Part shown: positions 36,466 to 47,039 of the stretch, in pieces | Layout: every line of letters starts with the position of its first letter | Numbering within the stretch: the first letter of the stretch is position 1 | Source: Ditylenchus dipsaci | Lineage: Eukaryota; Nematoda; Chromadorea; Rhabditida; Anguinidae | Assembly (NCBI GenBank): GCA_004194705.1 | Contig: SADC01001177.1 | Coordinates: forward strand, 930,001-994,000 | Length of the DNA: 64,000 nucleotides | Reading direction: 5' to 3' | Notes under the pieces: model-generated | The model's input: the letters and a program-made list of their open reading frames with translations, nothing else | Told to the model about the DNA's origin: nothing | Database searches by the model: none | Made by a program: the position numbers and the translations under genes

Positions 36466-36895
36466 ATGGCTTGTTCACGTTGTTAGAGTTAGAGTTCGAG
36501 TTAGAGTTCGGGATTTTGGTTACGTGAACACCTCTGATCCTAACTCTAACTCTAAGTCGAACTCAAACTCTAACTCTAACTCGAGGGTGTTCATGTACCT
36601 AGAGATAGAGTTAGAGTTCAAGGTTGGATTTGAAGGTGTTCATGCATATAACTTGGATTTTATTTTAGTAAACCTCCTAAAAACTAACTTTCAGTGGCTT
36701 TAGACGGCTTTGGAGTGAGATTCTGAGCTATCTAAGCTATATACATGAACATTTTCAAGCTCGACCTCTAACTCTAACTCGATGTAGTGAACACCATCGA
36801 GTTAGAGTCAGAGTTTGAGTTCGGGTTTTGAGTACATGGACACTCTTACCCGAACTCTAACTCGAACTCTAACTTTAACAACGTGAACAAGCCAT
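36466..36895. mobile_element. Hairpin with GTTAGAGTTAGAG arms
   Basis: ATGGCTTGTTCACGTTGTTA and its inverse (TAACAACGTGAACAAGCCAT) enclose arrays of a 6-bp unit (AGAGTT) on one side and AACTCT on the other. No clear target-site duplication was seen. Intronic in the METTL25B-like gene. Confidence 0.8.
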
Positions 36896-37894
36896 TTTGG
36901 CCTACAATGAATATTTATAGTGGCACAGAATGGCGTAAATATCTGGAGGTGCTTTGCCTAAGTTACCTGATTAAATTTTTTTCATGGATAGCTGGGAATT
37001 ATCAAGGAAAACATAATTAGATTTCAAATCTGCTTACCAGTCCACAACCCACATCCACCACTCTGCGCACCCCGAGCTTGCAACATTCGTCTTTGACTAA
37101 TCGACTGAAGTTTGTAAGTTCATGCAGCTTCTTTGGCTTGATCCCCTTGATATTTCGGAGTAATTGATCGGTGACTGAGTCATCTGCTTTGTTTCAACCA
37201 TTCAGCAAGGAAAGAAAGTCTGGATGCTTGGCCAAAAAAGTGTTTGAGGGAAGTTGGACAGTCAAAAATTACGTGTTAGATTTGCATGAACATTGCACAC
37301 CTTTTCGGGGCTTTTGAACATTGCTGGGCAATTCTCTGTTCTTAGCTACAAGAGCAGGAGAAAAAATTTGAAATTGCCAACAATGTTTGTCAGTACCAGG
37401 TTGTTAGGAAAGTCCGGTCAGCACATTAATTCGCGGCAAAACTTTCGGATGGTTTCCGAAATTTTGCCATTTATAGAAAGATGAGCAAAACAACCATATG
37501 AGTTTCACATTATTCGTCAAATGGGCCATACCATTTTCTTCTGTTCAAAGCACACCTAGACCCAAAATTTGACGCTGAACCCATCTGACCAGAATCCATA
37601 GAGCTTTAGTAACTTGACAAAGCACTACCTGAAATCGCCCCATTCAGTTGGCAATCGTCTCAGTTGCTCAAAGTCCAGGTTAGACATGTAGACCAACCAC
37701 TAAATTATGAGCTCAAAGTTGTTACCAAAAGGACCTGGACGAAAAATACCTCTTGATCAATGATACTATAAATCTTTTACTCAAAAATTCATAATTGGGT
37801 GTTTCAAAAATGTGGCTATTTTCTTGCAAAAATTTTATTATTTCATCTAGATGTGATTGTTCGGCTAGAGGTTGCATTGAAACCAAGAAGATAG

Positions 37895-37997
37895 GGTTCT
37901 TATCGGTTATCCGCACCCCACCTATTTTCTATTTCTATGATGTAACTTGACTATTTTGTGGAAAAAGTAAGTGGGGTGCGGATAACCGATAAGAACC
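37895..37997. mobile_element. 103-bp hAT-like hairpin just upstream of the METTL25B-like start
   Basis: GGTTCTTATCGGTTATCCGC and its inverse are flanked by the exact 8-bp duplication gaagatag (37887-37894 and 37998-38005). It lies 17 bp upstream of the probable start codon at 37877, thus in the 5' leader or core promoter. Confidence 0.88.
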
Positions 37998-38519
37998 GAA
38001 GATAGTACTTGATTGCAAATATTTTGATTGAAAATTGTATTAACACATTTTTATCAAAATTAAGATTTAAATTTGCACCAGAACGCCAATTATTTATTTG
38101 ATTTATGCAAAATTTTATTTATGGCTTTGCATGGTTGAAATACTTTTCAACCCACAAATTCTCTTTGCTTGCAACAAATATCCCTATTTCTGCCCTGTTT
38201 TGACTCTTTTGCTGACTAGACTCTCCATTTCACGCTACCCAGCTGGAAATCGTATCAGGAGCACCTGTGAGACTTTTTAAAAGCCATTCTGAGCCAGTTC
38301 TCCGTGTGAGGCAGAAAAGGAAATATTTGTTGAAGGAAAAAAAAATTATTTGCTAGAAAAAAGACGATTTTCAAAGAAAGCAAGTTTTTATTACTTTTGA
38401 GCACTGTCTCCTTTCGAAGCTGAAAATAATTGACCAAAATGACGGGTCAAATACTGCTGGTAGGCAATCACTAACCATTTCAATAATGAAATTCTTCGAT
38501 GGCTTTCAAAAATTTAATT

Positions 38520-38930
38520 CTCCACCCTATGCATGCTTGCGCACTTCCCCGATGAATAACGAGCGCCGTCGGCACGGGGATTTTCAAAACTGAGCGGCGC
38601 CGCCGCATTTTAAAATTTGTCCGCCACAGCCGGTGCTGCGAAGGTGCCAATTTTCCAAGCGGTCCGCTGGCGGAAGTTGGACCGCCGGGGAAAAGTAAGT
38701 ATTATTCCAAAAATGTTCTCTTGTAATAGGGACATTTTTATCTTAAGCACTTTTTTAGCTTTTTCAAACATGTTGAGCTAGGCATTGTTACTTATAGAAA
38801 TCAAATACTTTTTCACAAAAACTGTAATGAATGTGTATAAGAAGCGATTCTATAAAATGAGCGCAGGCGCCTCCGCCGCCGGTACTTTGGAAATTTTGCC
38901 ACCTCCACCGCCGGCGCAAAATTAGCCACG
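38520..38930. repeat. GC-rich GCCGCC/GGCGCC clusters
   Basis: Two GC-rich patches (38560-38695 and 38863-38925) of GCCGCCGC and GGCGCC motifs in AT-rich DNA. They are partly self-complementary (AGCGGTCCGCTGG) and related to the cluster at 2232. Confidence 0.5.
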
Positions 38931-39089
38931 CCTTTCAATGTCGAGCAGTCTATGAAGTGGGTGGAGAAGTCTTTTTTGAAATTTGATCCACCTAAAGTGA
39001 GTTGCACTTTTAAATGGGTTTCAAATATTAAATTTCAAATTAAAACAAATTCCCGATTATGTTTCGTAATCCATATATGATACTGAAAA

Positions 39090-39745
39090 AAGTGGTTCGA
39101 GTAGTTAACCCTCCAGATTTGTCCGAATGATTGATTTACGACCTCTGTCAATCTTGATGTGCGGGAAATTTGCGGTAAAATCAAAATTTGATCAAATACT
39201 TTTTAAAACTTGATTTGTTGTAAAACAGATTCAAATGCAGAAAAAACTGTCAGAAAAATTTTCTGACTACATCAATTTGAATTTTTCATTTTAAAAACTT
39301 TTTTTTAATTGAAATTTGTTAAAACATGATTTATAATAAACAAAAAAACGTCAAGAAAAGTTTTCTGCATCTCTACTCTATTTTGATTTTGAATATTCAA
39401 ATACTTTTTTAAAACTTGAAAATTTGTTGTAAAACATGATCATTAGATAAGCAGAAAAACTGTCCAAGAAAAAGTTTTCTTGACTCTCTAAACTCAATTT
39501 TGAATTTTTTGAATATTTAAAAACTTTTTTTTAATTTTGAAATTTGTTGTTAAAACATGATTTATTAGATAAAGCAGAAAAAACTGTCCAAGAAAAGTTT
39601 TCTCTGACTCTCTAACTCAATTTTGAATTTTACGGCAGAATTTTCCCGCGTGTCGGCAAGATCAAAGGGTTTTGAGTACTTGTCAGAGGGTCGTAAATCA
39701 ATCACTTGGTGGAATCTGTGTGGTTAACTACTGGTTCGCAATTCT
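39090..39745. mobile_element. Hairpin enclosing a ~105-bp tandem repeat
   Basis: The ends (TGATTTACGACCTCTG near 39131 and CAGAGGGTCGTAAATCA near 39684) are inverted copies. The interior 39190-39630 is about four imperfect copies of a unit of roughly 105 bp with TTTGTTGTAAAACATGATT and AAAACTGTCCAAGAAAAG. Confidence 0.75.
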
Positions 39746-39768
39746 TTAACAGGTTTTAATTATATTTC

Positions 39769-40054
39769 TTAAATCCAACGAAAATTTAATGCAGTCTTTA
39801 TATATGAAATATTTTGAAAATCATCAATTAGGTCGATCGAGATCGAATACTTGCTACGCAAGGAGCATTGGGCATTTGCGGAGAAGTTCAAGAAAAGACC
39901 TGTGAAGCCCGTATGAAAAGATAGCGCCCAACAACACTTTTCCGCTCTGAAGAATCTTCCAAAAACAGTTTCATTATCCCAGCTTTTTTGATCATTCATT
40001 TATCAGTAGTAAAAAAACTGGTCAACACAATTCACACAATTTTATTTAGCACGA
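39769..40054. other. Short interval, no gene recognised
   Basis: A 76-codon minus-strand frame (39769-39999) has no family resemblance or splice support and is not called. Confidence 0.35.
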
Positions 40055-40104
40055 TTTAAAGGGAGGGGGGGGGGAGGGGAAGCCATTTAGGTTTGAAAAA
40101 GTGG

Positions 40105-40190
40105 CTTCCATGGCGCAGTGCGTAAGTGCTCGCGTTTTTTGGCCCAAAATGGTGTTTTTTGGTGTTGCAGGTTCAAACCACGTAGGGCAC
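40105..40190 (+). ncRNA. tRNA-like pol III head (left arm)
   Basis: GGCTTCCATGGCGCAGTGCG (A-box-like TGGCGCAGTGCG) is followed 50 bases on by GGTTCAAACC, which fits the B-box consensus GGTTCRANNCC. An inverted copy with GGTTCAATCCC lies at about 40308-40396. The spacing is wider than in a tRNA. Confidence 0.5.
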
Positions 40191-40984
40191 ACTATTTTTG
40201 GCTTGTTTGGGCATTTTAGAGGTAATAAGACTTTTTTGACGCCAGATTCGGGATCCGCGACCCAAATTACCTCTAAAATGGCCAACAAGCCAAAAAAATA
40301 GTGTGCCCCTACGTGGGATTGAACCTGCAACACCAAAAAAAACACCAATTTGGGCAAAAAACGCGAGCACTTACGCACTGCGCCATGGAAGCCACTTTTT
40401 CAAACCTAAACAGCTTCCCCGGCTGTATATGAACTCGTAAAATTTAAACTGGTAAAACATGAGACTCGTAAATCATGGAACTGGTGAAAAAATTTTTTCG
40501 AAAAACATCAAACTCGATAAACAATGAACTGGAGAATCGAGTTTCGTGAAGCATGAAACCTGCGAAAACGAGTTTTGAAAAACATGGAACTCGCGGAAAC
40601 GAGTTTTGAAAAACATGGAACTCGCGGAAACGAGTTTTGAAAAACATGGAACTGGTAAATTGTTTGCTCACGTTTCTTTATCTCGTAAAACAACTTTTAC
40701 AGATTCTGTTAGTCATATTTATATGTTTCAGACGTCTTTTCTTCGGTTTTGGCCGTTTTGAATATGCCTTACCATATTCAGCTGAATCATATTCGGTCAT
40801 AAAATGTGAAAAAAGTATGCCTTGGTACCCCTGCTGTTTTTTTTGCAAAAACTTTTTATTTACTTAGAAACTTTTTTTCACACTTTTAAATAGTTTTAAG
40901 AAAAAAATTTTTTTTTAGTAAAAATGGCGAAATTTTTTGTTGCCTTGGTCCCTAAGCTAATTTCCGAAAAAATAAAACACGCTA

Positions 40985-41055
40985 CCACGTGAAGTCGAAC
41001 TCGAGACCGAACTCTTTCACTGCACTACAGACCACTAGACCATCGAGACACACAG
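40985..41055 (-). ncRNA. tRNA-like segment
   Basis: On the minus strand GATGGTCTAGTGGTC (A-box-like) and GAGTTCGACTTC (B-box-like) are spaced roughly as in a tRNA. The 3' acceptor stem does not pair convincingly, so a decayed tRNA or SINE head is likely. It sits in the loop of the hairpin 40424-41407. Confidence 0.35.
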
Positions 41056-41439
41056 CAAAACCATCAAAATCGGTTAGATATTGTGCAAGGTCAACTAACT
41101 ATACTGAGTATAGTCGATGGTAGCAGAATCTAACGCGTATTATGATAATGTGGCCTCAGATAAGCGTACTCATAAAATTACTGGTCATATATGTGTGAGA
41201 ACACAAATTTACGAGTGCCATGTTTTTCAAAACTCGTTTCCGCGAGTTCCATGTTTTTCAAAACTCGTTTCCGCGAGTTCCATGTTTTTCAAAACTCGTT
41301 TTCGCGGTTCCATGTCTCTCGAAACTAATTTTCCAAGCTCCATGATTTTCGAGTCTCATTTTTACGAGTTATAATTTCTCGAGTCCCATGTTTTACGAGT
41401 TTGAATTTTACGAGTTCATATACAGCCTTCCCCCCCCCT

Positions 41440-41675
41440 TTAAAGGGCCTGACCTCTTCCTACTCGGTGGTCCCCGCCAATTCAAAATTTTCCCTTGATC
41501 ATTGGACTTCTGTACGGATTTTTCCGCTAGGTTTCTAACAAAACTAAGCCTAAATTTGATTTCAGGCCTAGTTTTGTTAGAAACGTGGCGGAAAAATCCG
41601 TACAGAAGTCCAATGATCAAGGGAAAATTTTTGAATTGGCGGGGGACCACCGAGTAGGAAGAGGTCAGGCCTTTA
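41440..41675. mobile_element. Hairpin AAAGGCCTGACCTCTTCC
   Basis: Near-perfect arms of about 105 bp. Inner parts (TCATTGGACTTCTGTACGGA, TCTAACAAAACTAAGCC) match the nested hairpin at 20655-20902, and CCGCCAATTC matches the hairpin at 5150. Confidence 0.82.
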
Positions 41676-42530
41676 AGTAGATAAAGCAAATAAGTTAAAA
41701 AACACACTAAACTGGCATATATCCTGGTCTATTTGGCTTCGAACATCTTGTTGTAGTCATCGCCCATCTTGTGAATGGCCGAATTGCTGATGAACTCAAC
41801 CCCGTTTTCAGGCTGCTCCTTCCACAAGTTCGCAATCATAGCTTTGGCAACAGTGCTCACAGGCACAGAAGCTACTGTTGGAACAGGGCATTGAATGTTT
41901 GAACAGCAGTATTCCAATCTTCTCGCCTGGTCGACTTTCCTCTCGGTCACTCAATAATTGGCTGAAAATATGAAATTTTCGATCGAACTGTGCAGCTTTA
42001 TCATGTTTAAACCTACCGGGCCTGTAGATGGAAAGTCGAGAAAATTTCAGGTCAGCCACATGCTCCTCAGCCAGTCCTTTGGTTTTGGGGTAGAGGAAAA
42101 ATGAGTTTTTGTCAGAGCCATGCTTGTGACCAAATGAAAATGCTGACAACCACTTTCTTTGGCTGCTTTTGCTGTGTTTACAACGTAGTCGTGATCTACT
42201 TTGATGAAGCCTTCCTAAAAATTTGTTAAGTTACAAAGAGCAACAGAATTTACGTGTTTTTTATTTGCTTAATTAGGTCTTCAGGGTACGGTACATTCCT
42301 CAGGCGGTCAAATTTTAAAATTGGTTAATTTAACGGTGGTCAAAATAGGCACGGGGAGGATTCCGCGTTAGACAATTCCGCCGAATTTTAACTTTTGACG
42401 TCTCTGCTAGAATAAAAACCAAATTCTGACACCGGATTCATGTTCAGCATGGTCGATTCCAAATTCATCTTCGTCAAATTCGTACAAACCCATAAATATG
42501 AAAGTTTTTTATGGAGTATCTTTTAGGCTT

Positions 42531-42926
42531 AAGCCTGGTACCCAATGAGTGCGGATTTTTTCATACCTCCTCACTTGGAACGGCCGCAACTTTTTGTTTA
42601 AATTTTCAAAAATTATTCTGTTGGTGCCATCTTGTAGCTAAGATCCATGGCTACCAGATGAGATATTGATAAAGTAGATGTCGGTTTAAAAAGTTTGTTA
42701 AAAATGAGTGGATCCGCACTCTGGATCCGCACTCGGATCGAGTGCGGATCCACTCATTTTATCCAAAATTTTGAATCACATGTAGCTAATAAATAGCTTT
42801 TCTGGTAGCCCTGGATCTTAGCTACAAGATGGCACCAACAGAATAATTTTTGAAAATAAAAAAAAAGTTACGGCCGTTTCCGAGTGAGGAGGTATGAAAA
42901 AATCCGCACTCATTGGGTACCAGGCC
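42531..42926. mobile_element. hAT-like hairpin RRGCCTGGTACCC
   Basis: AAGCCTGGTACCCAATGAGT and the inverse pair over about 180 bp. The exact 8-bp duplication ttaggctt flanks it (42523-42530 and 42927-42934). The centre has GGATCCGCACTC repeats. It lies in the intron between exons 43729 and 42214 of the HTATIP2-like gene. Confidence 0.82.
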
Positions 42927-43224
42927 TTAGGCTTCGTTAGGCCAGCACCCGTTAGGCCTACTAAGGGGGTTATTTATGACCCGCAGTCTTCAAATTATAA
43001 CTTATTGTTGAATTTCTTTCGAGACAAAAAATTCAGAAAAGAAATCGGAACCTTAAATTTGACTTCGAGTTTAAGATATAAAGGGCACATGGGTATGCGA
43101 TGGACCATGCTGAACACGAATTTGATTTTTGGTTACACAGGGGGGACCAAGGAATTTTCGAAATTTGAACGGAACTTTCTGGGTCACAGGTTCAAAAACT
43201 ATTGAGTGCACACCTTGTTCTTTT

Positions 43225-43560
43225 TTACTTTAATTTTTTGTTAGATAGCTAAGAGACTGATAATCATTTTCACATCCAAACTTCTGAATAAAAGTGGGTA
43301 AAAATAGGATTTGCACCCAGTAATGTTTGATTACTGGGTGCAAATCCTCGAACCTGTGACCTAGTTATAGCCCCCCGTTGTTTTTCAATACTTTACTAGC
43401 CTCCTCATCCCAACTTTTTGGCCTATGGGCACGAGATCTCAACGAATTTGATTGAAAGTCACATATTGGCTATCCAAGGAGACCAAATTCCAACTCACAA
43501 GTGAAAAACGAGCTTGCGACTTTCCTTGTTAGCAAAGTCCTGTTTTAGAGCTTATGTGAC
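43225..43560 (-). repeat. tRNA-derived repeat copy (GGGTGCA family)
   Basis: On the minus strand GGTCACAGGTTCGAGGATTT gives a good B box, followed by GCACCC and a small inverted repeat (CAGTAATGTTTGATTACTG). Both flanks match the element at 60545-61190. Intronic in the HTATIP2-like gene. Confidence 0.6.
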
Positions 43561-44239
43561 CATCGTAATACTGTGGACTGCCGTTTTAACGAGAGTGCCC
43601 TTATTCCTTGATTTACCTGGTCGACCAACTAAACCAGGATATCTCCACGTTGCCCTTGCAATGGGAGTTAACTGAAGGGTTGGCTTTAAACTTGACTCCC
43701 CTCTAATAAGCTAATAGTCAAAAACAACCTTGCCAGACCTTCCTTTAGTGGTCCCTAAGCAGCAGAATCCAACTTCTGCTCCATCAAAAACATGTTTGTG
43801 CTGCTCTATGTTGTCAAAATCTATCTGAACCTGCTCCTAAAACCTAATGAATGTAATTGCGAGTGTGCTTTCAGCAAACAAACCGCATTAGCTGCCTGAA
43901 CAAGATCTTTATCCAGGTCGACAGTGCGTCTACCCAGCAGAATTACACGTTTGAAAACTTTTTTTGAAAGCAATTCTCTTGTCAGATTTTTGCCCACTTC
44001 ACCAGTGTAGCCTACAACAAGGCGGTTTTGTTGGAAAACATTGATAGGTCAACTGTGCTGCTGGTTTCAGTCATTGATCAATCTGGAATAATTACAGATT
44101 GGCTTGGAGAGGGCATTGGCTTTCCCACGAAGGGAGGGGCTAGCCCGGCTATAGCCCCCCCCTTGCCAGAAATTTTTAGCCCTTTTAGCCCTCTTCCCCG
44201 TCAGATTTTTTATTGGCAATCCTGCGTATGCCTATAGAA

Positions 44240-44620
44240 GGGGGTGAGAAGTTTGACAGGCTTTAAAATTCAGCAGCAAAGCCTGATAACAAGTAAAAGT
44301 GGACAAAACTTTGAGATTAACTAGAATCAAGGATTAGATAAAAGAAAATATTTGCGCGAACCATATAAAAAAACAATCGCAATGGGACTATGCATAGGGT
44401 TCAACCAGCGCTTTTAGATGAGCTGTTTAATCGGAAACGGCAAGTTTTTGAAATTCTCTGAAATCACTGAAAAATTAACACGGAAAATATGATTGGTCAA
44501 CCTCCTTGTAAACTAGACAGAGAAAAAGCTTGATGTAAATTGTTTTTTGCTTAAATGTTGCTTTTATCGGTTAAAAACATGATTGTGTGCTGGATTGAAC
44601 ATAAACGCAGAAATTCCTAT
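44240..44620. other. Upstream of HTATIP2-like exons, nothing recognised
   Basis: The missing first exon should be at or beyond here on the minus strand; no start codon followed by a Rossmann first strand was found. Confidence 0.3.
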
Positions 44621-44624
44621 TCAT

Positions 44625-45075
44625 CCTCTTTCGAATGGTATATAAACTTTTATTGGAATATTTCAGAAAAGCCATTATTTGGCTACAGACACATGTGAGG
44701 TCATTTTAGGATGTTGATAGGCATTTTTATCACTTTAACTGATCAAAATTCAAATTGGAAGTTTCAACCTACAGCAAAATCATAGCACCAAGTTGTAGCG
44801 TAGTTCAAGAGCTATAAAACCCACTTTATAGATTAATTTTTCAATATCTGGGTGTTGAGATATGGCTTTTTGAAAAAATCAATTTCTTGAAAAAATGACC
44901 GAAATCCAAAAAATTTTGAAAAAATTTGATTTTGGTCATTTTTTCAAGAATTGATTTTTTCCAAAAAGCCATCAACATCCTAAAATGACCTCTCATGTGT
45001 TTGTAGCCAAATAATGGCATTTCTAAAATATTCCAATGAAACTTTATATACCATTCGAAAGAGGATGAAAAGAGC
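44625..45075. mobile_element. Hairpin TTTCGAATGGTATATAAA
   Basis: CCTCTTTCGAATGGTATATA at the left and the inverse at the right (about 45046-45066) pair over about 110 bp. The centre has a further inverted pair around GACCGAAATCCAAAA. Confidence 0.75.
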
Positions 45076-45228
45076 TACAAAACCATATATTTGGAATATT
45101 TTTCGAAAAAGATTTCATTACTAAAAATGAGCACAAATTCCGTGCAGAGCTTACTTGTCACCAGTTGAAAGTGTAAAGCAGGGTCGGGTGATGGTTAGTG
45201 ACCGCGATAACTAACCTGTGAGTTACCG

Positions 45229-45743
45229 GTCAATGGGTTGGCAAGACTTGCGGACAATATTTTGCGGATGCGTGTTTCCGGACGTGATTTTTGCGGACGG
45301 AGCTTTGCGGACGAGGTTTTACGCCTCAACACTTGCGGATCAAATTTTGCGGACGCAAAATTTGCGGTCGAAGATTTGCGGACGAACATTTGCGGACGAG
45401 AACTTGCGGACCAGGATTTGCGGACGAGAATTTGCGAACTTCATATAAGCATCGCCTAAGTCAGAGATTCGACTAACTTCGTTTTAAATGCTGTCATCCT
45501 TCACTCCGAATTGAGATACCTTCTTTTTCTGCTCCTTTTCTGCAAACTTCAGTTTATCCGCAAAAGTCGGTCCGCAAATGTTCGTCCGCAAATGTTGCAT
45601 CCGCGAAATTTGGTCCGCAAAGTCTCGTCCGCAAATCATTGTCCGCAAATTTTCGTCCGCAAATATTGCGTCCGCAGAATTTGGTCCGCAAGTGTTGCGT
45701 CCGCAAAATATTGTCCGCAAGTCTTGCCAACCCGGTCAATCAC
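45229..45743. mobile_element. Hairpin with TTGCGGACGA tandem arms
   Basis: GGGTTGGCAAGACTTGCGGA and its inverse bound the element. Each arm is an array of TTTGCGGAC(G/C)A units of 12-18 bp (45243-45440, complement 45555-45728). A shared ggtcaat at both flanks suggests a 7-8-bp target duplication. Confidence 0.82.
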
Positions 45744-45756
45744 CATGCTCTCAAGG

Positions 45757-46192
45757 TACAATTCTGGTATACCCCAGCACTCAATTCTGGTATACCCCAG
45801 CACTCAATTCTGGTATACCCCAGCACTCGATTCTGGTATACCCAACACTTTACCCCACACTTGAAAGCTGAGGATGTTAGCTACACGATGGTGTAAAATT
45901 TCTTGGTTTAGTTCACAAAAATGTATACCTTTTAATTAAAATTGAATTGAATCTTTTCGAGTGAAAATTGAACGCTCAAAAATGATTCAATTCTATTTTA
46001 ATTAAAAGATGTGCATTTTTGTGAACTAAACTATGAAATTGTTACACCATCGTGTAGCTAACATCCTCAGCTTTCAATTGTGAGGTAAAGTGTTGGGGAT
46101 ATACCAGAATTTAGTGCTGGGGGTATACCCGAATTGAGTGCTGGGGGTATACCCGAATTGAGTGCTGGGGGTATACCAGAATTTAGCCGCTC
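45757..46192. mobile_element. Hairpin with GGTATACCCCAGCACTCAA tandem arms
   Basis: Four units of about 25 bp at 45765-45850 and four inverse units at 46095-46187. Inside is a unique paired segment (ATGTTAGCTACACGATGGTG) around a centre near 45965. Confidence 0.85.
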
Positions 46193-46567
46193 TCGATAAA
46201 TCACCAAAAACGGTGATTCAAAAAATTTACTATGTGTGCTAAGGCTAGTTATTCAAACATTAATGCCCCTAAACTGCTCATTTTGATCAATTTTTAAATT
46301 TGCAACAATTTTTAAAGATTAATTATGATATTTTTGCCTTTATGATACCTAACACAATCCGAATATGCGAGCGTTCGCTGGGATAAAGAAAAAATTTGGA
46401 ATGGAAAGCCAAAAAATTAGAAAAAATTCGTGAATCACCCAATATAGTGACTGTATGCGGGCCGGGCCGAAAAAAATTGAGCTCCGATCTCCGGGCCGGG
46501 CCAAAAAAAATCCGCGGCGGGCCATGAAAAGATGGGCCCGTGTACAGGCTTGTGTGCATCACCCCCC

Positions 46568-47025
46568 CCTCCCTTTAAGGCCCCACTCACAATGGGATGT
46601 CGGTGTGGATGTCGAAGTGAATTCAATGTTCAGATCTCGCGTTTTTCATGTAAAAATGCCAAATCTGATATAGATGACCTATACCTAAAATCAAAAGTAG
46701 ATACCGTATTCACTCATTTAATCGCCCATGGGCGTTTATTTTTCAACCCTTACAAAATCGGAAAAAAAAATCGATTTTGAGATTTTTAAATTTAAAAAGT
46801 GGAATCAGGTAAACTCGTGGTAACTAAGAAAACGCAAAAACAGATTTGCAAAATAATTTTTTCAAACTGAGATATAGGTCCTTGAGGGTAGGCGTTTATT
46901 AGAGGGTGGGCGATAAATAGAGTGAATACGGTACAGGTCATTTATATCAGATTTGGCGTTTTCAATGAAAAACTCGAGATATGTACATCGAATTTACTTC
47001 GACATCCCATTGTAAGCGGGATTCT
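46568..47025. mobile_element. Hairpin split by TACCGTATTTC-family copy 6
   Basis: The outer arms (about 46582-46695 and 46935-47020) are inverted copies carrying GGGATGTCG and AATCTGATATA-like segments. Copy 6 of the TACCGTATT family (46702-46933, on TA) occupies the loop, repeating the nested pattern at 29610-30600. Confidence 0.75.
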
Positions 47026-47039
47026 AAAAACGAAGTCAA

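Larger units (their letters stand above)
33077..37877 (-). pseudogene. METTL25B: METTL25B-like methyltransferase-fold gene with frame problems
   Basis: Related proteins (METTL25B/RRNAD1) have a class-I methyltransferase fold of poorly known substrate. Exons (minus, some approximate): 37767-37877, 37629-37699, about 37038-37255, 35351-35462, 35226-35298, about 34330-34738, 33286-33472, 33077-33240. Recognisable parts: IKPKKLHELTNFSRLVKDE before VVDVGCGL and GHMLDFLSS (SAM-binding), HGCGDLQPMLL, MTIGCCYHKM, and the C-terminal GVLETLILWDRMFYL and LSPRNMCLVGIKN. An in-frame TGA lies in the third exon (after FLSLLNG, near 37200), and several junctions (35351/35298, 35226/34738, 33286/33240) leave the frame one base off as I read them. 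It may be a decaying gene, an assembly with indels, or mis-set splice sites. Introns hold several hairpins. Confidence 0.72.
40055..41427. mobile_element. Nested hairpins: tRNA-like element invaded by a large hairpin
   Basis: The outer frame TTTAAAGGGAGGGGG (40055) and CCCCCCCTTTAAAGGG (41412) are inverted. The left part, about 40080-40415, is a hairpin whose both arms carry a tRNA-like head (GGCGCAGTGCGTAAGTGC; GGTTCAAACC). The right part, 40424-41407, is a larger hairpin with ends CTGTATATGAACTCGTAAAA and inverse. Its arms have tandem AAAACTCGTTTCCGCGAGTT-type units of about 31 bp (40545-40660 and 41215-41320). Confidence 0.78.
41729..44011 (-). pseudogene. HTATIP2: HTATIP2/TIP30-like NAD(P)-binding protein, frameshifted
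   Basis: The family is an atypical short-chain dehydrogenase that binds NADPH. Exons (minus): 43884-44011, 43729-43836, 42017-42214, 41729-41961; the first exon (start codon) was not found. Family landmarks: GYTGEVGKNLTREL in place of the GASGxxG nucleotide loop, VILLGRR, FDGAEVGFCCLGTTKGRSGK, EGFIKVDHDYV, the catalytic-type tract DKNSFFLYPKTKG, YRPG, DREESRPGE and VPVSTVAKAMI. Two one-base frame changes are visible inside exons: one between LVTS and SDKNSF (near 42120), one between LLFKHS and PVPTVAS (near 41895). The splice into the last exon is also one base short. Either this copy is a young pseudogene, since all exons remain well conserved, or the assembly has indels. Confidence 0.78.

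Noticed and set aside
36365..36703. Frame with VRVRVRVR and NSNSNSNS runs
   Set aside because: It is a translation of the AGAGTT/AACTCT hexamer arms of a hairpin in an intron.
37195..37205. In-frame TGA of the METTL25B-like gene as a selenocysteine codon
   Set aside because: The family has no selenocysteine at this place and I see no reason from the sequence to expect a SECIS element.
45195..45864. Multiple overlapping frames rich in FADENLRT and CGR residues
   Set aside because: They arise from the TTGCGGACGA tandem units in several phases and both strands; a repeat artefact.
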